A stretch of DNA of 64,000 nucleotides from Nafulsella turpanensis ZLM-10 (GTDB lineage: Bacteria > Bacteroidota > Bacteroidia > Cytophagales > Cyclobacteriaceae): the NCBI RefSeq assembly GCF_000346615.1, contig NZ_ANNU01000037.1, forward strand, positions 1-64,000. The letters run 5' to 3'. Shown piece by piece: positions 32,719-42,679 of the stretch. The notes beneath the pieces are model-generated. The model saw only the letters and a program-made list of their open reading frames with translations, was not told where the DNA came from and searched no databases. The translations under genes and the position numbers were made by a program. Position 1 is the stretch's first letter; the number at the start of each line of letters is the position of its first letter.

Positions 32719-35700
32719 TTAATTGTAAAATAATACTCTGCTGGTCTTATTGATGCTTTCACTCCTTACCCTCAGGAGATATACGCCTACATGCCAGTTT
32801 CGCAGGTCGAGGACATACATCTGGTTGAGCACATTCGGAATCAATTTTTCATAGACGAGGGTGCCCTGTAAATTATATAACTGGAGGAGCACTTCCTCAT
32901 TTTCCTCAAGGTTAAAGAGTACTTTCAGGTCGTCATTGGTAGGATTCGGGAATACCGTAATGTCGTTAAGGGCAGGCATGTCGACGGTGAGCGGTAGGTT
33001 GGACTGAAAAAATTCGATATCGTCCAGGAAAATGTCATTGCCTCCGTCTGATATTGCCACAAAGGCTACCCGCACATCCGGGTAGCCTACGAATTCCCGC
33101 AGGTCAATAAAGTTTGTTTCCCAGTCACTAGCCGTTCTGGGTGTCCAGCGGGCATCCACAATTCTGTTGGAGAGCTCAATTCCTTTTTTCTCATACACAA
33201 TATTGGTCCAGCTCTGGCCGCAATCGGTCGATACTCTTACCTGCAGAATATCGGAGGCATCGAAAATAGGAGCATAGGAAAAGCGGAACTGTACGCCTGC
33301 TTCCTCCACCTCCGTAAGGTCCAGGACAGGACTCACCAGCCAGTTTTGTAATCCTTTCTGGCTGTCAAAGAACTCACTTACTGCTGAAAAGTTATCGCCA
33401 GGTGAAGGCCCGGGTACTTTCTTGATCTTCCAGCCGTCGAAGGCAGGATTCGGACTCATGCTTACCCAGTCAGATTTAATCAGGGTGGGCTGCTGAAACT
33501 GCTGGCGGAGAGGGAAATCCTCCCTTTCCTGGCTGATGACGAAGTTCTTCACCAGGAAATTATTTTCCGGGATCTCATCTTCCACTCCGTTCGGGGAAGC
33601 CAGACGTACGGCTATGGTGTGTTTTCCTTCACCTAAAGTGAGGATGGGGAGGCTTAACTGAAGATTGGCTAGTGGGGCCAGGTTTAGTTCATCGAACTGA
33701 TAGAACCGTTCAGCACCGCCATCTACTGAATACCACACCTCCAGGCTTTTAATTGTTTCTTTTCCGGCATTGCTGATGAGTATGCCCGGTATAGGTTTAT
33801 TTTCGCAGCTCACAACAGAAGGATCTCTGATGGAGCGAAGCCACAAATTATGATCGAAAGGGAGTTCGTTGATTACCTGTATATCATCAATAAATAAATT
33901 ATTTCCAAAGTCATTAACTCCTACAAAAATCAGCTGTACCTCTTCTTCGCCTGCAAAAGCAGAAAGATCAAGAAACTCTGTACGCCAGTCTTCGTTGGAG
34001 GCGGGTTTAAACGGCCGCTGGGTAGCAGGCGCCGTAGCCAGCTCTTCCCCCTCCTTAGCGTAAATAAGGGTGGCGTTTTCCAGGCTTTCGGAGCAATCGG
34101 TCGTAACATAAACCTCCAGCCTGTCGGAACTGCTGCTTGAGTAGATAGCATAGGCCACCTGAAAAGCCAGGAAGGCCTGTGTCTCATTCCGGAGGTCGAA
34201 AATAGGAGAAACAAGAAGATCACGTGTACCGATATTGATGCTGTAATTATAGTAATTCATGTAGGCTGCCAGGTTATTTGCACTACCGGTAATGGGGGCT
34301 TCCGTTAAATCCCAGGTGTGATTGTAGTCGGGGTTGATGCGGTAAAAGGGGAGAAGGCTGGTTTCAAAATCATGCACAAAGGGAGTCGATACCCGTTCAG
34401 GGGCATACAGTTCAGCAAGTAGCTGATCATTAAATTCCTTATTGTCGGCAGTGTTATTGGTAGCCAGGATTACCGCCTCAATGTTGAGCTCTCCTCTGTT
34501 CTCCAGCAGGATTGGCTGCATGGCCAGCGTATCGGCTTCCAGATAATCGAGGTTTACGTTAAAATCTTCCTGCTCATAGAGAATCCCGTTAATATACAGG
34601 CCAATTCTTACACTATTTACAAAGTTGTTGCCATAATTCCGGACTACTACTGTTGGAATGAAATCCTTAGAACAGGGATCTGTAATTAAGAGAAGAAACT
34701 GCCGCAGTCCTGCATCATTGGAAACGATAGTGGGTTCTTCTTTACCTCTGGAGTCATTAAGGGTTACACGGCGGGGGCTGTTTTCAAGAACCACTATCAT
34801 TCTGGCGGCCTGGCCCTCTGTAAACAGGCTCATACAGCGGTCGGCGGTATAATCCATGTAGTTCTGGTACATGTCGGGTGAGCCGCAGCTAACCACAGGT
34901 TCCGTCGGGCAACCGGTATGCTCTTCCTCGGCCAGAGGCGTATCTTCCACATAATCGTCCTGGTCGCAGCCACCATCGCCCCAGATATGGCGCAGGCCGA
35001 GGAAGTGCCCCATTTCGTGGGTGAGGGTACGGCCTTCGCTCTGCGGAAGTGCATTCCCTCCTTCGCCAAAATACTCATAATCGATGACTACCCCGTCGGT
35101 CTGGGCACTGACTTTTCCCAGATCCAGGCCATCGAGCTCATCTGTTTCCGGAAACTGGGCATATCCGATAACGGTGGCTTCAAGCGGTGCCACATAGATG
35201 TTTACATAATCTCTCGGAGACCAGTGGCTGAGCTGCTTGAGCTCCAGGTCGTCTTCCATCGAATAGCTGACCTGGCTTCCCCTCAGGCGAACAATGCCAT
35301 CGGTGGGCAAACCTTCCGGATCCTGCCGGGCCAGTACGAATTGAATGCGTGTATCTGCGGCTACTACCTGAAACTCTGTGGGAAGCCGGCTAATCTGCTC
35401 ACTGTTCAGCTTCCGGAAGTCCTCGTTGAGGATGTCTATCTGGCGCAGGATTTGGCTGTCGGGGATATTGGCACCTACCCCTTCGGCTTCCCCGTTATGG
35501 ATTACATGAACCACAACCGGAAGCTCGTAAATTTCGGCTTTTCGTTGGTTTGTGCCGGCCAGGGAAGCCCTTTGCAGCTGTTTTTGTACTATCCACTGTT
35601 CAAATTCTTTTTCTGAAGGCAGTCGGGGGTGCCGCTCCTGCCGGAGTTGCATGATGGTCTCAAGCCCGCACTTATCCTGGGCCAGAACGAAAAAGGGGGT

Positions 35701-35751
35701 GCAGAGAAAAAATGCCAGAAAAATAAATTGGCGAAAACAGCAGTTTTTCAT
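32719..35751 (-). CDS. Secreted M43-type zinc metalloprotease with T9SS tail
   Basis: 1010 residues from ATG 35751, where MKNCCFRQFIFLAFFLC begins a signal peptide; a start at 35820 would bury it. The catalytic motif HEMGHFLGLRHIWG (HExxHxxGxxH) is that of pappalysin-like M43 proteases, followed by the MDYTADRCMSLF Met-turn region. Two jelly-roll-like segments of the cleaved-adhesin type follow (LVSPIFDLRNET, then LVSPVLDLTEVE). The C-terminus (ITVFPNPTNDDLKV ... GVYLLRVRSE) is a T9SS type A sorting domain. An extracellular protease, probably surface-bound. Confidence 0.92.
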   Translation of the reverse strand: MKNCCFRQFIFLAFFLCTPFFVLAQDKCGLETIMQLRQERHPRLPSEKEFEQWIVQKQLQRASLAGTNQRKAEIYELPVVVHVIHNGEAEGVGANIPDSQILRQIDILNEDFRKLNSEQISRLPTEFQVVAADTRIQFVLARQDPEGLPTDGIVRLRGSQVSYSMEDDLELKQLSHWSPRDYVNIYVAPLEATVIGYAQFPETDELDGLDLGKVSAQTDGVVIDYEYFGEGGNALPQSEGRTLTHEMGHFLGLRHIWGDGGCDQDDYVEDTPLAEEEHTGCPTEPVVSCGSPDMYQNYMDYTADRCMSLFTEGQAARMIVVLENSPRRVTLNDSRGKEEPTIVSNDAGLRQFLLLITDPCSKDFIPTVVVRNYGNNFVNSVRIGLYINGILYEQEDFNVNLDYLEADTLAMQPILLENRGELNIEAVILATNNTADNKEFNDQLLAELYAPERVSTPFVHDFETSLLPFYRINPDYNHTWDLTEAPITGSANNLAAYMNYYNYSINIGTRDLLVSPIFDLRNETQAFLAFQVAYAIYSSSSSDRLEVYVTTDCSESLENATLIYAKEGEELATAPATQRPFKPASNEDWRTEFLDLSAFAGEEEVQLIFVGVNDFGNNLFIDDIQVINELPFDHNLWLRSIRDPSVVSCENKPIPGILISNAGKETIKSLEVWYSVDGGAERFYQFDELNLAPLANLQLSLPILTLGEGKHTIAVRLASPNGVEDEIPENNFLVKNFVISQEREDFPLRQQFQQPTLIKSDWVSMSPNPAFDGWKIKKVPGPSPGDNFSAVSEFFDSQKGLQNWLVSPVLDLTEVEEAGVQFRFSYAPIFDASDILQVRVSTDCGQSWTNIVYEKKGIELSNRIVDARWTPRTASDWETNFIDLREFVGYPDVRVAFVAISDGGNDIFLDDIEFFQSNLPLTVDMPALNDITVFPNPTNDDLKVLFNLEENEEVLLQLYNLQGTLVYEKLIPNVLNQMYVLDLRNWHVGVYLLRVRSESINKTSRVLFYN

Positions 35752-35783
35752 AAAGAATGAGACAGTCTGCCCGAAATATAAAA

Positions 35784-35814
35784 AATCCTCCGAAAAAAAG
35801 CAGTCCGGAGGATT
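35784..35814 (-). terminator. Terminator after the nifU-like gene
   Basis: Minus-strand stem AATCCTCCG/CGGAGGATT followed by six T. It lies 22 bp downstream of the nifU-like stop and just upstream of the M43 gene start. Confidence 0.75.
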
Positions 35815-35835
35815 ATTCAATCAATATTGAAACCT

Positions 35836-36135
35836 TTACCTGTTGCCGGGCAATTTAGCATCAGGGTCATCGGCAGAGGTAATATTAACCGCTTCTATGG
35901 ATTTTACCATTGGCACTTCCCTCTTAATAGCTTCTTCTATTCCTGCTTTAAAGGTCATGGCCGACATGGGGCAAGACCCGCAGGCGCCTAAAAGCTCCAG
36001 CCGGACCAGGCCAGCCTCCGTTACTTCCAGTACTTTTACATTGCCCCCGTCTGCTTCGAGATAAGGGCGGATACTATCCAGTGCCTTTTCGACCTGTTGT
36101 ATGAGGTCTTCCTGCATTACAGATTGATTATCCAT
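35836..36135 (-). CDS. NifU-like iron-sulfur scaffold (C-terminal domain type)
   Basis: 99 residues, a stand-alone NifU C-terminal domain: LEADGGNVKVLEV and the cluster-binding CGSCPMS. These proteins carry Fe-S clusters to apoproteins. The gene lies 6 bp downstream of the mrp-type ATPase, another Fe-S carrier, and the two are surely co-transcribed. The true start may be Met7 (MQEDLIQ). Confidence 0.93.
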   Translation of the reverse strand: MDNQSVMQEDLIQQVEKALDSIRPYLEADGGNVKVLEVTEAGLVRLELLGACGSCPMSAMTFKAGIEEAIKREVPMVKSIEAVNITSADDPDAKLPGNR

Positions 36136-36141
36136 GTTGTA

Positions 36142-37233
36142 TTACTTTACTTCTACTACTTTTGTTTTTTCTGCGGCAGCATTTCTAATAGCCACCTGGC
36201 GGGCAAGTGTTTCGGCCAGTACCCGGAAGGCCTCTGCCGTTATACCATCTTTCATTACGGCAGGGTATCCGTTGTCTCCACTCTCCCTGATACTTTGTAC
36301 CAGCGGAATTTCTCCCAGGAATGGAACGTTGCTTTTTTCTGCCAGCTGCATTCCGCCTTCTCTGCCAAAGAGATAGTATTTATGGTCTGGCAGCTCTTCA
36401 GGAGAAAAATACGCCATATTTTCTACTACGCCAAGTACAGGTACATTTATTTGTGGTTGCTGGAACATGGCCAGACCCTTGCGGGCATCGGCTACAGCTA
36501 CCTTCTGTGGCGTAGTTACAATAACGGCACCGGTAACCGGTACGGTTTGAACAAGGGTGAGGTGAATATCGGAGGTGCCCGGAGGCAGGTCAATCAGTAA
36601 ATAATCGAGCTCGCCCCACTCGGTATCGGCCAGAAACTGCCGGAGTGCTGAGCCCGCCATAGGTCCGCGCCATACCACGGCACTTTCGGCAGGGGTAAGC
36701 AGGCCAATAGAGATAAGTTTAACACCATATTGCTCTATGGGAATAATCAGGTTGCGCCCGTCTTTCTGCACCACACCAGGCTGCTCATGCTCGCAGTTAA
36801 ACATAACCGGCATGGAAGGTCCGGAAATATCGGCATCTACAATGCCTACTTTAGCCCCTGAACGAGCCAGGGCAACTGCAAGATTTGCGGTAACGGTAGA
36901 TTTACCCACACCACCCTTGCCGGATGCTACAGCAATAATATTCTTTACCTGCGGAAGAATAGGGGCAGAGCTGCGGGTGGTGGTTACCTGCGAAGTCATG
37001 TTAATTTCTACCCGAAGGTCGCTGCCCAGGCTTTCGTGAATGGCAGAAACACATTGTTCGCGTAAATATTCTTTTAGCGGACAAGCCGGGGTAGTAAGGA
37101 TAACAGTAAAACGGATGGTGTTGCCATCTATGACTATATCGTCAATCATATTAAGCGTTACGAGGTCCTTTTTCAGGTCCGGATCATCTACCTTTCGTAG
37201 CGCGTCAAGTACTTGTTCTTTGGTAATTGCCAT
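36142..37233 (-). CDS. mrp: Mrp/NBP35 family Fe-S carrier ATPase
   Basis: 363 residues. An N-terminal MIP18/DUF59 domain (VLDALRKVDDPDL ... PACPLKEYL) is followed by the deviant Walker A GKGGVGKSTVTANLAVAL, DADISGPSMP and the DLPPGTSDIHL segment of Mrp/ApbC proteins. The usual C-terminal CxxC is replaced by NMAYFSPEELPDHKYYLFG, which lacks both cysteines, as in some Bacteroidota homologues. It probably works with the nifU-like protein next to it in cluster assembly. Confidence 0.93.
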   Translation of the reverse strand: MAITKEQVLDALRKVDDPDLKKDLVTLNMIDDIVIDGNTIRFTVILTTPACPLKEYLREQCVSAIHESLGSDLRVEINMTSQVTTTRSSAPILPQVKNIIAVASGKGGVGKSTVTANLAVALARSGAKVGIVDADISGPSMPVMFNCEHEQPGVVQKDGRNLIIPIEQYGVKLISIGLLTPAESAVVWRGPMAGSALRQFLADTEWGELDYLLIDLPPGTSDIHLTLVQTVPVTGAVIVTTPQKVAVADARKGLAMFQQPQINVPVLGVVENMAYFSPEELPDHKYYLFGREGGMQLAEKSNVPFLGEIPLVQSIRESGDNGYPAVMKDGITAEAFRVLAETLARQVAIRNAAAEKTKVVEVK

Positions 37234-37543
37234 GGAGTTGCTTTTGTATCAATAAGCACATTTGCTACCTTTTAAACATGGAAAGGGGGCAATTAGTGCA
37301 ATGGATTGCTAATGGGGCAAAATTAGTAAATCTGCAGGAATTTAGGGTACAATTTCGCAGGTATTAGAAGAGGAGGGCGGCGAGGGAATTTTAAGTGTTT
37401 TTTACCTCCTCCTTCCAAGCCTACAGGCCAGCGTCCATAGTGCGGCCTCCATCCTTTAATCTTTCTCTTCCTATCTTCCAGCCGTATCAAGAAATTCGGT
37501 GGAATCCTTATCTTTACATTCAGCTTTCATTTCCATACCTCAT
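37234..37543. other. Divergent promoter region between mrp and dnaG
   Basis: 310 bp without a gene. Read leftward it contains TAATTTTG at ~37317-37324, a fit to the Bacteroidota -7 consensus TAnnTTTG, but no clear -33 TTTG. Nothing else noted. Confidence 0.4.
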
Positions 37544-39505
37544 ATGAAGTTAAGCCAGGATACGATACAGGAAATTCAGAACAGGATAGAGATCGAGGAG
37601 GTGGTTTCCGATTTTGTGTCATTGAAGCGCAAAGGGCAAAACCTTTGGGCATGTTGTCCCTTCCACCAGGAGAAGTCTCCTTCTTTTTCGGTTTCGCCTG
37701 CCAAAGGAATCTTTAAGTGCTTTGGTTGTGGCAAGGCCGGCGATGCCATTACGTTTGTCATGGAAATTGAGGCACTTAATTATGTGGAGGCGCTTAAATT
37801 TCTGGCTGGAAAGTACAGCATCGAAATTGAAGAAGAGGAGCAAACCGACGAGCAGCAGGCGGCTCATAACGAAAAAGAAAGTCTGCACATCGTACTGGGT
37901 TTTGCCGCCCGCTATTTTCAGGATATCCTGCGAAAACACCCCGAAGGGAAAAGTATTGGTTACAGCTATTTTAAGCAGCGGGGTTTTTCCGATCAGGTAA
38001 TCGAGAAATTTGGCCTCGGCTATAGTCTCGAGGAGTGGGATGGTTTGATGAAAGCAGCCAAAGCAGAGGGCTTTAGTGAAGAGCTGCTGGAAAAAGCCGG
38101 GCTGGTTATCAGGAAAGACGACAAGCAAAATGGCGACCGCTTTTATGATCGCTTCCGGGGCAGGGTCATTTTCCCCATTCATACCGTCTCCGGTAAGCCT
38201 ATTGCCTTCGGTGCACGAATATTAAAGCAGGAGAAAACAAAGAGCGGTAAGGCCGGGGCACGCCTGCCGGGACCTAAATACCTGAACTCTCCCGAAACAG
38301 CTGTCTATCATAAAAGCGATGTGCTGTACGGCATCAGCCAGGCTAAGCAGGCCATCCGGCAGCACGAAAACTGCTATCTGGTAGAAGGATATACCGATGT
38401 GATTTCCCTGCACCTCTGCGGGGTGGAGAATGTGGTGGCTTCTTCGGGTACCTCGCTTACCGATGGTCAGATTCAGCTGATTGGCCGCTATGCCAAGCAG
38501 ATTACGGTACTTTTTGATGGTGATCCGGCCGGTTTAAAAGCATCGCTTCGGGGCATAGACATGATCCTGGCCAGCGGGCTGCATGTAAAGGTAGTCGTGT
38601 TTCCGGAAGGAGAAGATCCGGACAGCTACAGTCAGAAGCTGGGCTCGACCGCCTTTCAGGAATACCTTCAAAAAGAGGCACAGGACTTCCTGAAATTCAA
38701 GACTGCTCTGTATGCAAAGGAAGCGGCCAACGATCCTATCCGGAAAGCCGAAACGGTGAAAGAGGTGGTGGCCAGCATTGCCAAAATTCCCGATCCTATC
38801 GAGCGGGCGGTTTACCTGAAGGAGTGCAGCAGCCTGCTCCAGATCAGTGAAGAGCTCCTGGTAAAGGAGCTGAATCAGCTACACCGGAAAAAGCTGGCAA
38901 AAGAGGCAGGGGTAAAACAACTGTCACCCCCGCCGGAAGAGGAAACCCCATCCCGGCCTGTACTGGAAAAGGCCACCACGGTCGACGAATCTCTTCAGCT
39001 TCAGGAGCGGGAAAGTATTCGGCTGTTGCTGAATTATGGCTTTAGCCAGATTGAGGAGAACTTTCAGCTGCACGATTACCTGTTACAGGAAATTGAAGAA
39101 CTTGAGTTTCAAACCCCCATTTATAAGGCCATTCTCCAGCAGTTTAAGGATAGGCTGGCGCAGGGGCAGGTTGTGGATGCACAATTTTTTATTCGCGAAG
39201 GTGCTCCCGAACTTCGCGAGGAAGTGGCAGGTTTGATTGTGGAAAAATATGATTTAAGCAATGTCTGGACAGAGCGGCATAATATTCATATTCCGCGGGA
39301 AGAGGATGTGCTCGACAAGGCCGTATTCCAGAATGTGGTTCGCCTGAAGTTCCGAACTATTCAGAAGCTGATTGGTCAAAACCTCCAGAAGCTGAAAGAA
39401 GCCAGTGAAGAGGAAGATATGCTGGAGTTTATGCAGGTACACCAAAGTCTGAAAAATGCAGAAATGGAACTCGCAAAGCTGTTGGGTATTGTTGTTTCGA
39501 AATAA
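37544..39505 (+). CDS. dnaG: DNA primase
   Basis: 653 residues from ATG 37544 (MKLSQDTIQEI); an upstream GTG at 37499 adds an atypical extension. The zinc-binding domain has Cys38, His41, Cys59 and Cys62 (CPFHQEKSPSFSV ... FKCFGCGKAGD). The catalytic core has the Toprim motifs YLVEGYTDVISL and VLFDGDPAGLKA. The C-terminal helicase-interaction domain is helical. It makes RNA primers at the replication fork. A chromosomal housekeeping gene, monocistronic by spacing. Confidence 0.97.
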   Translation: MKLSQDTIQEIQNRIEIEEVVSDFVSLKRKGQNLWACCPFHQEKSPSFSVSPAKGIFKCFGCGKAGDAITFVMEIEALNYVEALKFLAGKYSIEIEEEEQTDEQQAAHNEKESLHIVLGFAARYFQDILRKHPEGKSIGYSYFKQRGFSDQVIEKFGLGYSLEEWDGLMKAAKAEGFSEELLEKAGLVIRKDDKQNGDRFYDRFRGRVIFPIHTVSGKPIAFGARILKQEKTKSGKAGARLPGPKYLNSPETAVYHKSDVLYGISQAKQAIRQHENCYLVEGYTDVISLHLCGVENVVASSGTSLTDGQIQLIGRYAKQITVLFDGDPAGLKASLRGIDMILASGLHVKVVVFPEGEDPDSYSQKLGSTAFQEYLQKEAQDFLKFKTALYAKEAANDPIRKAETVKEVVASIAKIPDPIERAVYLKECSSLLQISEELLVKELNQLHRKKLAKEAGVKQLSPPPEEETPSRPVLEKATTVDESLQLQERESIRLLLNYGFSQIEENFQLHDYLLQEIEELEFQTPIYKAILQQFKDRLAQGQVVDAQFFIREGAPELREEVAGLIVEKYDLSNVWTERHNIHIPREEDVLDKAVFQNVVRLKFRTIQKLIGQNLQKLKEASEEEDMLEFMQVHQSLKNAEMELAKLLGIVVSK

Positions 39506-39764
39506 ACTTCTTTATTTCAAACCATTCCCGAAATATATCCGTTCCATTTTATAAGGAAAGCATTTATTCTTTTGGTGTTTTGAACTGGTGCTTTTGTTGT
39601 GCGAAGAGCCTCCGGCGCAGCAGGGAGTACCCCTTCATATTTTTTGTCCATATCCATAAGAATTGGTATTTACCTCTTAACTTTGTAGGGTTATCCATTA
39701 CAGCTAATGGAACGAAATGGACAAAAAATGCCCGCTCCAGGCAGGCGAAACGAAAAGGATTTAC
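39506..39764. other. Leader region of ribBA
   Basis: 259 bp without a gene. TAACTTTG at 39678-39685 fits the Bacteroidota -7 box, but the -33 TTTG is not at the right spacing. I looked for an FMN riboswitch and saw none of its conserved blocks. Confidence 0.35.
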
Positions 39765-40991
39765 ATGAAGCAGGAAAGACTGCTCGACAGTATAGAAGAA
39801 GCTGTTGAGGCCATCAAAAACGGCGAAATTATTATTGTGGTTGATGATGAAGATCGTGAAAATGAAGGAGACTTTATCTGTGCGGCGGAATGTGTAACGC
39901 CGCAGATCATCAACTTTATGGCAACCCACGGGCGCGGTCTTATTTGTGCCTCCATTGTGGAAGACCGCTGCGAAGAACTTGGCCTCGACCTGATGGTGGG
40001 CCGTAATACGGCTACTTTCGAGACGCCCTTTACCGTTTCTGTCGACCTGATTGGCCATGGGTGTACCACCGGTATATCTGCCAGTGACCGGGCTAAAACC
40101 ATTAAAGCCCTGGTCGACCCGGCTACCAAACCGGAAGAGCTGGGGAAGCCAGGGCACGTTTTTCCGCTTAAGGCCAAGCGGGGAGGCGTACTCAGGCGTA
40201 CGGGGCATACCGAGGCTGCCATTGATTTTGCCAGGCTGGCTGGCTTTCGCCCTGCCGGGGTACTGGTAGAGATCATGAACGAAGACGGTACAATGGCCCG
40301 CCTGCCCGATCTTCGGAAAGTGGCCGACAGGCACAACCTAAAGCTGGTCTCTATAAAGGATCTGATTGCTTACCGCTTGAGGGAAGAAAGCCTGATTCAG
40401 CGTGAGATTATGGTAAATATGCCTACCAACTGGGGCGATTTTGAGCTGGTGGCTTACCGACAGTCTAACACCAATGAAATGCACCTTGCCCTGGTAAAGG
40501 GGAGCTGGGAAAAAGATGAACCGGTACTGGTAAGGGTACACTCTTCCTGCGTTACCGGCGATATTTTTGGCTCCTGCCGCTGCGACTGTGGCCCTCAGCT
40601 GCACAGTGCCATGGATATGGTAAATAAGGCAGGTAAAGGCGTGGTTTTATATATGAACCAGGAAGGTAGAGGAATTGGACTGTTAAATAAGCTGAAGGCT
40701 TACAAATTACAGGAGCAAGGATATGATACGGTACAGGCAAACCTGGAACTTGGCTTTAAAATGGATAACAGGGATTATGGCGTAGGGGCACAAATTCTGC
40801 GCGACCTGAATATTTCGAAGATTCGTTTGATTTCGAATAATCCTAAAAAGCGGGCGGGACTTATCGGGTATGGTCTGGAAATAGTAGAAAGTGTGCCGGT
40901 GGAAATAGTGCCCAATGTGCATAATGAGAATTATCTCCGCACAAAACGGGATAAAATGGGACACACGATAATGAAGGATGATAAAACCTAA
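39765..40991 (+). CDS. ribBA: Bifunctional riboflavin biosynthesis protein RibBA
   Basis: 408 residues from ATG 39765 ([17 protein letters not shown]). The N-terminal DHBP synthase has [11 protein letters not shown] and THGRGLIC. The C-terminal GTP cyclohydrolase II has the zinc-binding [19 protein letters not shown] and [10 protein letters not shown]. It makes both precursors of riboflavin, 3,4-dihydroxybutanone 4-phosphate from ribulose 5-phosphate and the pyrimidine from GTP. An in-frame ATG at 39717 would add 16 unusual residues. Confidence 0.97.
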   Translation: MKQERLLDSIEEAVEAIKNGEIIIVVDDEDRENEGDFICAAECVTPQIINFMATHGRGLICASIVEDRCEELGLDLMVGRNTATFETPFTVSVDLIGHGCTTGISASDRAKTIKALVDPATKPEELGKPGHVFPLKAKRGGVLRRTGHTEAAIDFARLAGFRPAGVLVEIMNEDGTMARLPDLRKVADRHNLKLVSIKDLIAYRLREESLIQREIMVNMPTNWGDFELVAYRQSNTNEMHLALVKGSWEKDEPVLVRVHSSCVTGDIFGSCRCDCGPQLHSAMDMVNKAGKGVVLYMNQEGRGIGLLNKLKAYKLQEQGYDTVQANLELGFKMDNRDYGVGAQILRDLNISKIRLISNNPKKRAGLIGYGLEIVESVPVEIVPNVHNENYLRTKRDKMGHTIMKDDKT

Positions 40992-41014
40992 CGATTAGTA
41001 GCCACTTTTTAAAT

Positions 41015-41632
41015 ATGAAAACTTTTTTAACTTTTACCTTTAGCCTGATTTTTACTTTTTATGCTCAGGCACAAATTTTTCCTTCCGAAATCTGGCACCC
41101 CGGCGAGGCGGTGCTGATTACTGGCGATACGCTGGAAGGACTGATAAAGTATGATCTGGAAAAAGATGCCATACAGCTGAAGCTGGCCAGTGATAAGGTG
41201 CAGGCTTACAGCGCACAAAAGCTTTTCTATTTTAAACTGTACGATGCCGGTATTAAAGGATACCGGCATTTTTATTCTCTACCCCTGCAGGTAAACCGCC
41301 ATTATTCCGTGCCAATGTTATTTGAGGTGCTGTATGAAGGAAGGCTGACTTTACTGGCACGTGAAAAGATTGTGCAGGCAGAAAATATGGAGAAGGTAAC
41401 AGATTTGAGCCTTCTGCCCAATGATACCCGCCTGCTGCTTGCTTTTGACTTCTTCTTCCTGGAGAAAGACGGCACCATTCGCTCCTATGAGCCTAAAAGG
41501 CGGCGCCTGCTTTCCATTATGGATCGGAAATATAAAGAGGTGAAAAAATACATTCGGCGCAATAAGCTTCGGCACGACGAAATGAGCGATCTGGTACGGA
41601 TTACCGCCTACTATAATGCACTGGGCGAATAG
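41015..41632 (+). CDS. Exported hypothetical protein
   Basis: 205 residues. The N-terminus MKTFLTFTFSLIFTFYAQAQ is a signal peptide ending in AQAQ, so the protein is periplasmic or exported. The mature part (GEAVLITGDTLEGLIKYDL ... ALDFFF-like hydrophobic segment ... KEVKKYIRRNKLRHDEMSDLV) is typical of a Bacteroidota family with a small beta-rich domain and a basic helical tail. No enzymatic motif. It lies 23 bp after ribBA and may be co-transcribed. Confidence 0.75.
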   Translation: MKTFLTFTFSLIFTFYAQAQIFPSEIWHPGEAVLITGDTLEGLIKYDLEKDAIQLKLASDKVQAYSAQKLFYFKLYDAGIKGYRHFYSLPLQVNRHYSVPMLFEVLYEGRLTLLAREKIVQAENMEKVTDLSLLPNDTRLLLAFDFFFLEKDGTIRSYEPKRRRLLSIMDRKYKEVKKYIRRNKLRHDEMSDLVRITAYYNALGE

Positions 41633-41783
41633 CACGCATCCTTTTGCTGCCGTTTAGGCGAGCCTCTCTTTCTGCTCTGGCTGGATGCTGCAGTTATTTC
41701 TTTCGCAAAGCCTGATATTGATGGTGAAAAAGCTTTGATCCAAAGCTGATATGCCGATATTTGCCATCTGAAAAAAAAGATTT

Positions 41784-42554
41784 ATGGCAAAACCCCTCAT
41801 ACTTGTTTCTAACGACGATGGCATTACCGCCCCGGGCATCCGTACCCTGGTGAACCTGATGAAGCAGATTGGTGAAGTAGTAGTGGTGGCTCCGGATAGC
41901 CCGCAATCTGGTATGGGCCATGCGATTACCATTGGCAACACCCTTCGTTTATATAAAGCAGATATTTTTGAAGATGTAGTCGCTTATAAATGCTCAGGCA
42001 CCCCGGCCGATTGTGTAAAGCTGGCTAAACATTATGTGCTGAAAGACAGGAAACCCGACCTGGTGGTGAGTGGCATTAACCATGGCAGCAATACCTCCAT
42101 CAGTGTGCTTTATTCCGGTACTATGTCGGCAGCCATTGAAGGCGCCATTGAAGGAATGCCGGCTATCGGTTTTTCTTTGTGCGACTATGATCCGGAGGCT
42201 GATTTTTCTCACACCCATGAAATTGTACTGAAGGTTTGTGAGCAGGTGCTGAAAAACGGAATGCCTAAAGGCGTGGCATTAAATGTAAATTTCCCACCTA
42301 AAAGAAATGAAAATATAAAGGGAATAAAAGTATGCCGGCAGGCAAGAGCCAAGTGGCAGGAGGATTTCGATGAGCGATTCGACCCCAACGGTCGCCGTTA
42401 TTTCTGGCTGGCAGGCAACTTCGTTAATTTCGATAAAGGGGAAGATAATGATGAGTGGGCCATTGCCAACAACTACGCTTCTCTCGTTCCGGTGCAGTTT
42501 GATATGACGGCCCACCACGCCATCAGCGAAATTAATAAGGACTGGGATTTATAA
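41784..42554 (+). CDS. surE: 5'/3'-nucleotidase SurE
   Basis: 256 residues with the family signature LVSNDDGITAPGI (metal-binding Asp pair) and VVVAPDSPQSGMGHAIT, then SGINHGSNTSISVLYSGTM. SurE is a metal-dependent phosphatase acting on nucleoside monophosphates. A TTTG-N18-GATATTTG just upstream is close to a Bacteroidota promoter. Confidence 0.96.
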   Translation: MAKPLILVSNDDGITAPGIRTLVNLMKQIGEVVVVAPDSPQSGMGHAITIGNTLRLYKADIFEDVVAYKCSGTPADCVKLAKHYVLKDRKPDLVVSGINHGSNTSISVLYSGTMSAAIEGAIEGMPAIGFSLCDYDPEADFSHTHEIVLKVCEQVLKNGMPKGVALNVNFPPKRNENIKGIKVCRQARAKWQEDFDERFDPNGRRYFWLAGNFVNFDKGEDNDEWAIANNYASLVPVQFDMTAHHAISEINKDWDL

Positions 42555-42679
42555 GAGTGATTGCCTTCTGAGCCTTTAACGGGCGGGAGCCTGTGAAGAC
42601 ACCTTCTTCTGAAGCTGTTGGAGTCAGGTAGGGAGGAGAGAACTCTTCCTGCAGGCCATTATCTTTTCGTACTGCACCC

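Noticed and set aside
34918-35616. 232-codon open frame on the plus strand
   Set aside because: Antisense shadow of the M43 metalloprotease gene.
39506-39764. FMN riboswitch upstream of ribBA
   Set aside because: I could not find the conserved RFN blocks; only a possible -7 promoter box is present.
39564-40334. Two long minus-strand frames opposite ribBA
   Set aside because: Shadows of a highly conserved bifunctional gene; no motifs or ribosome binding sites.
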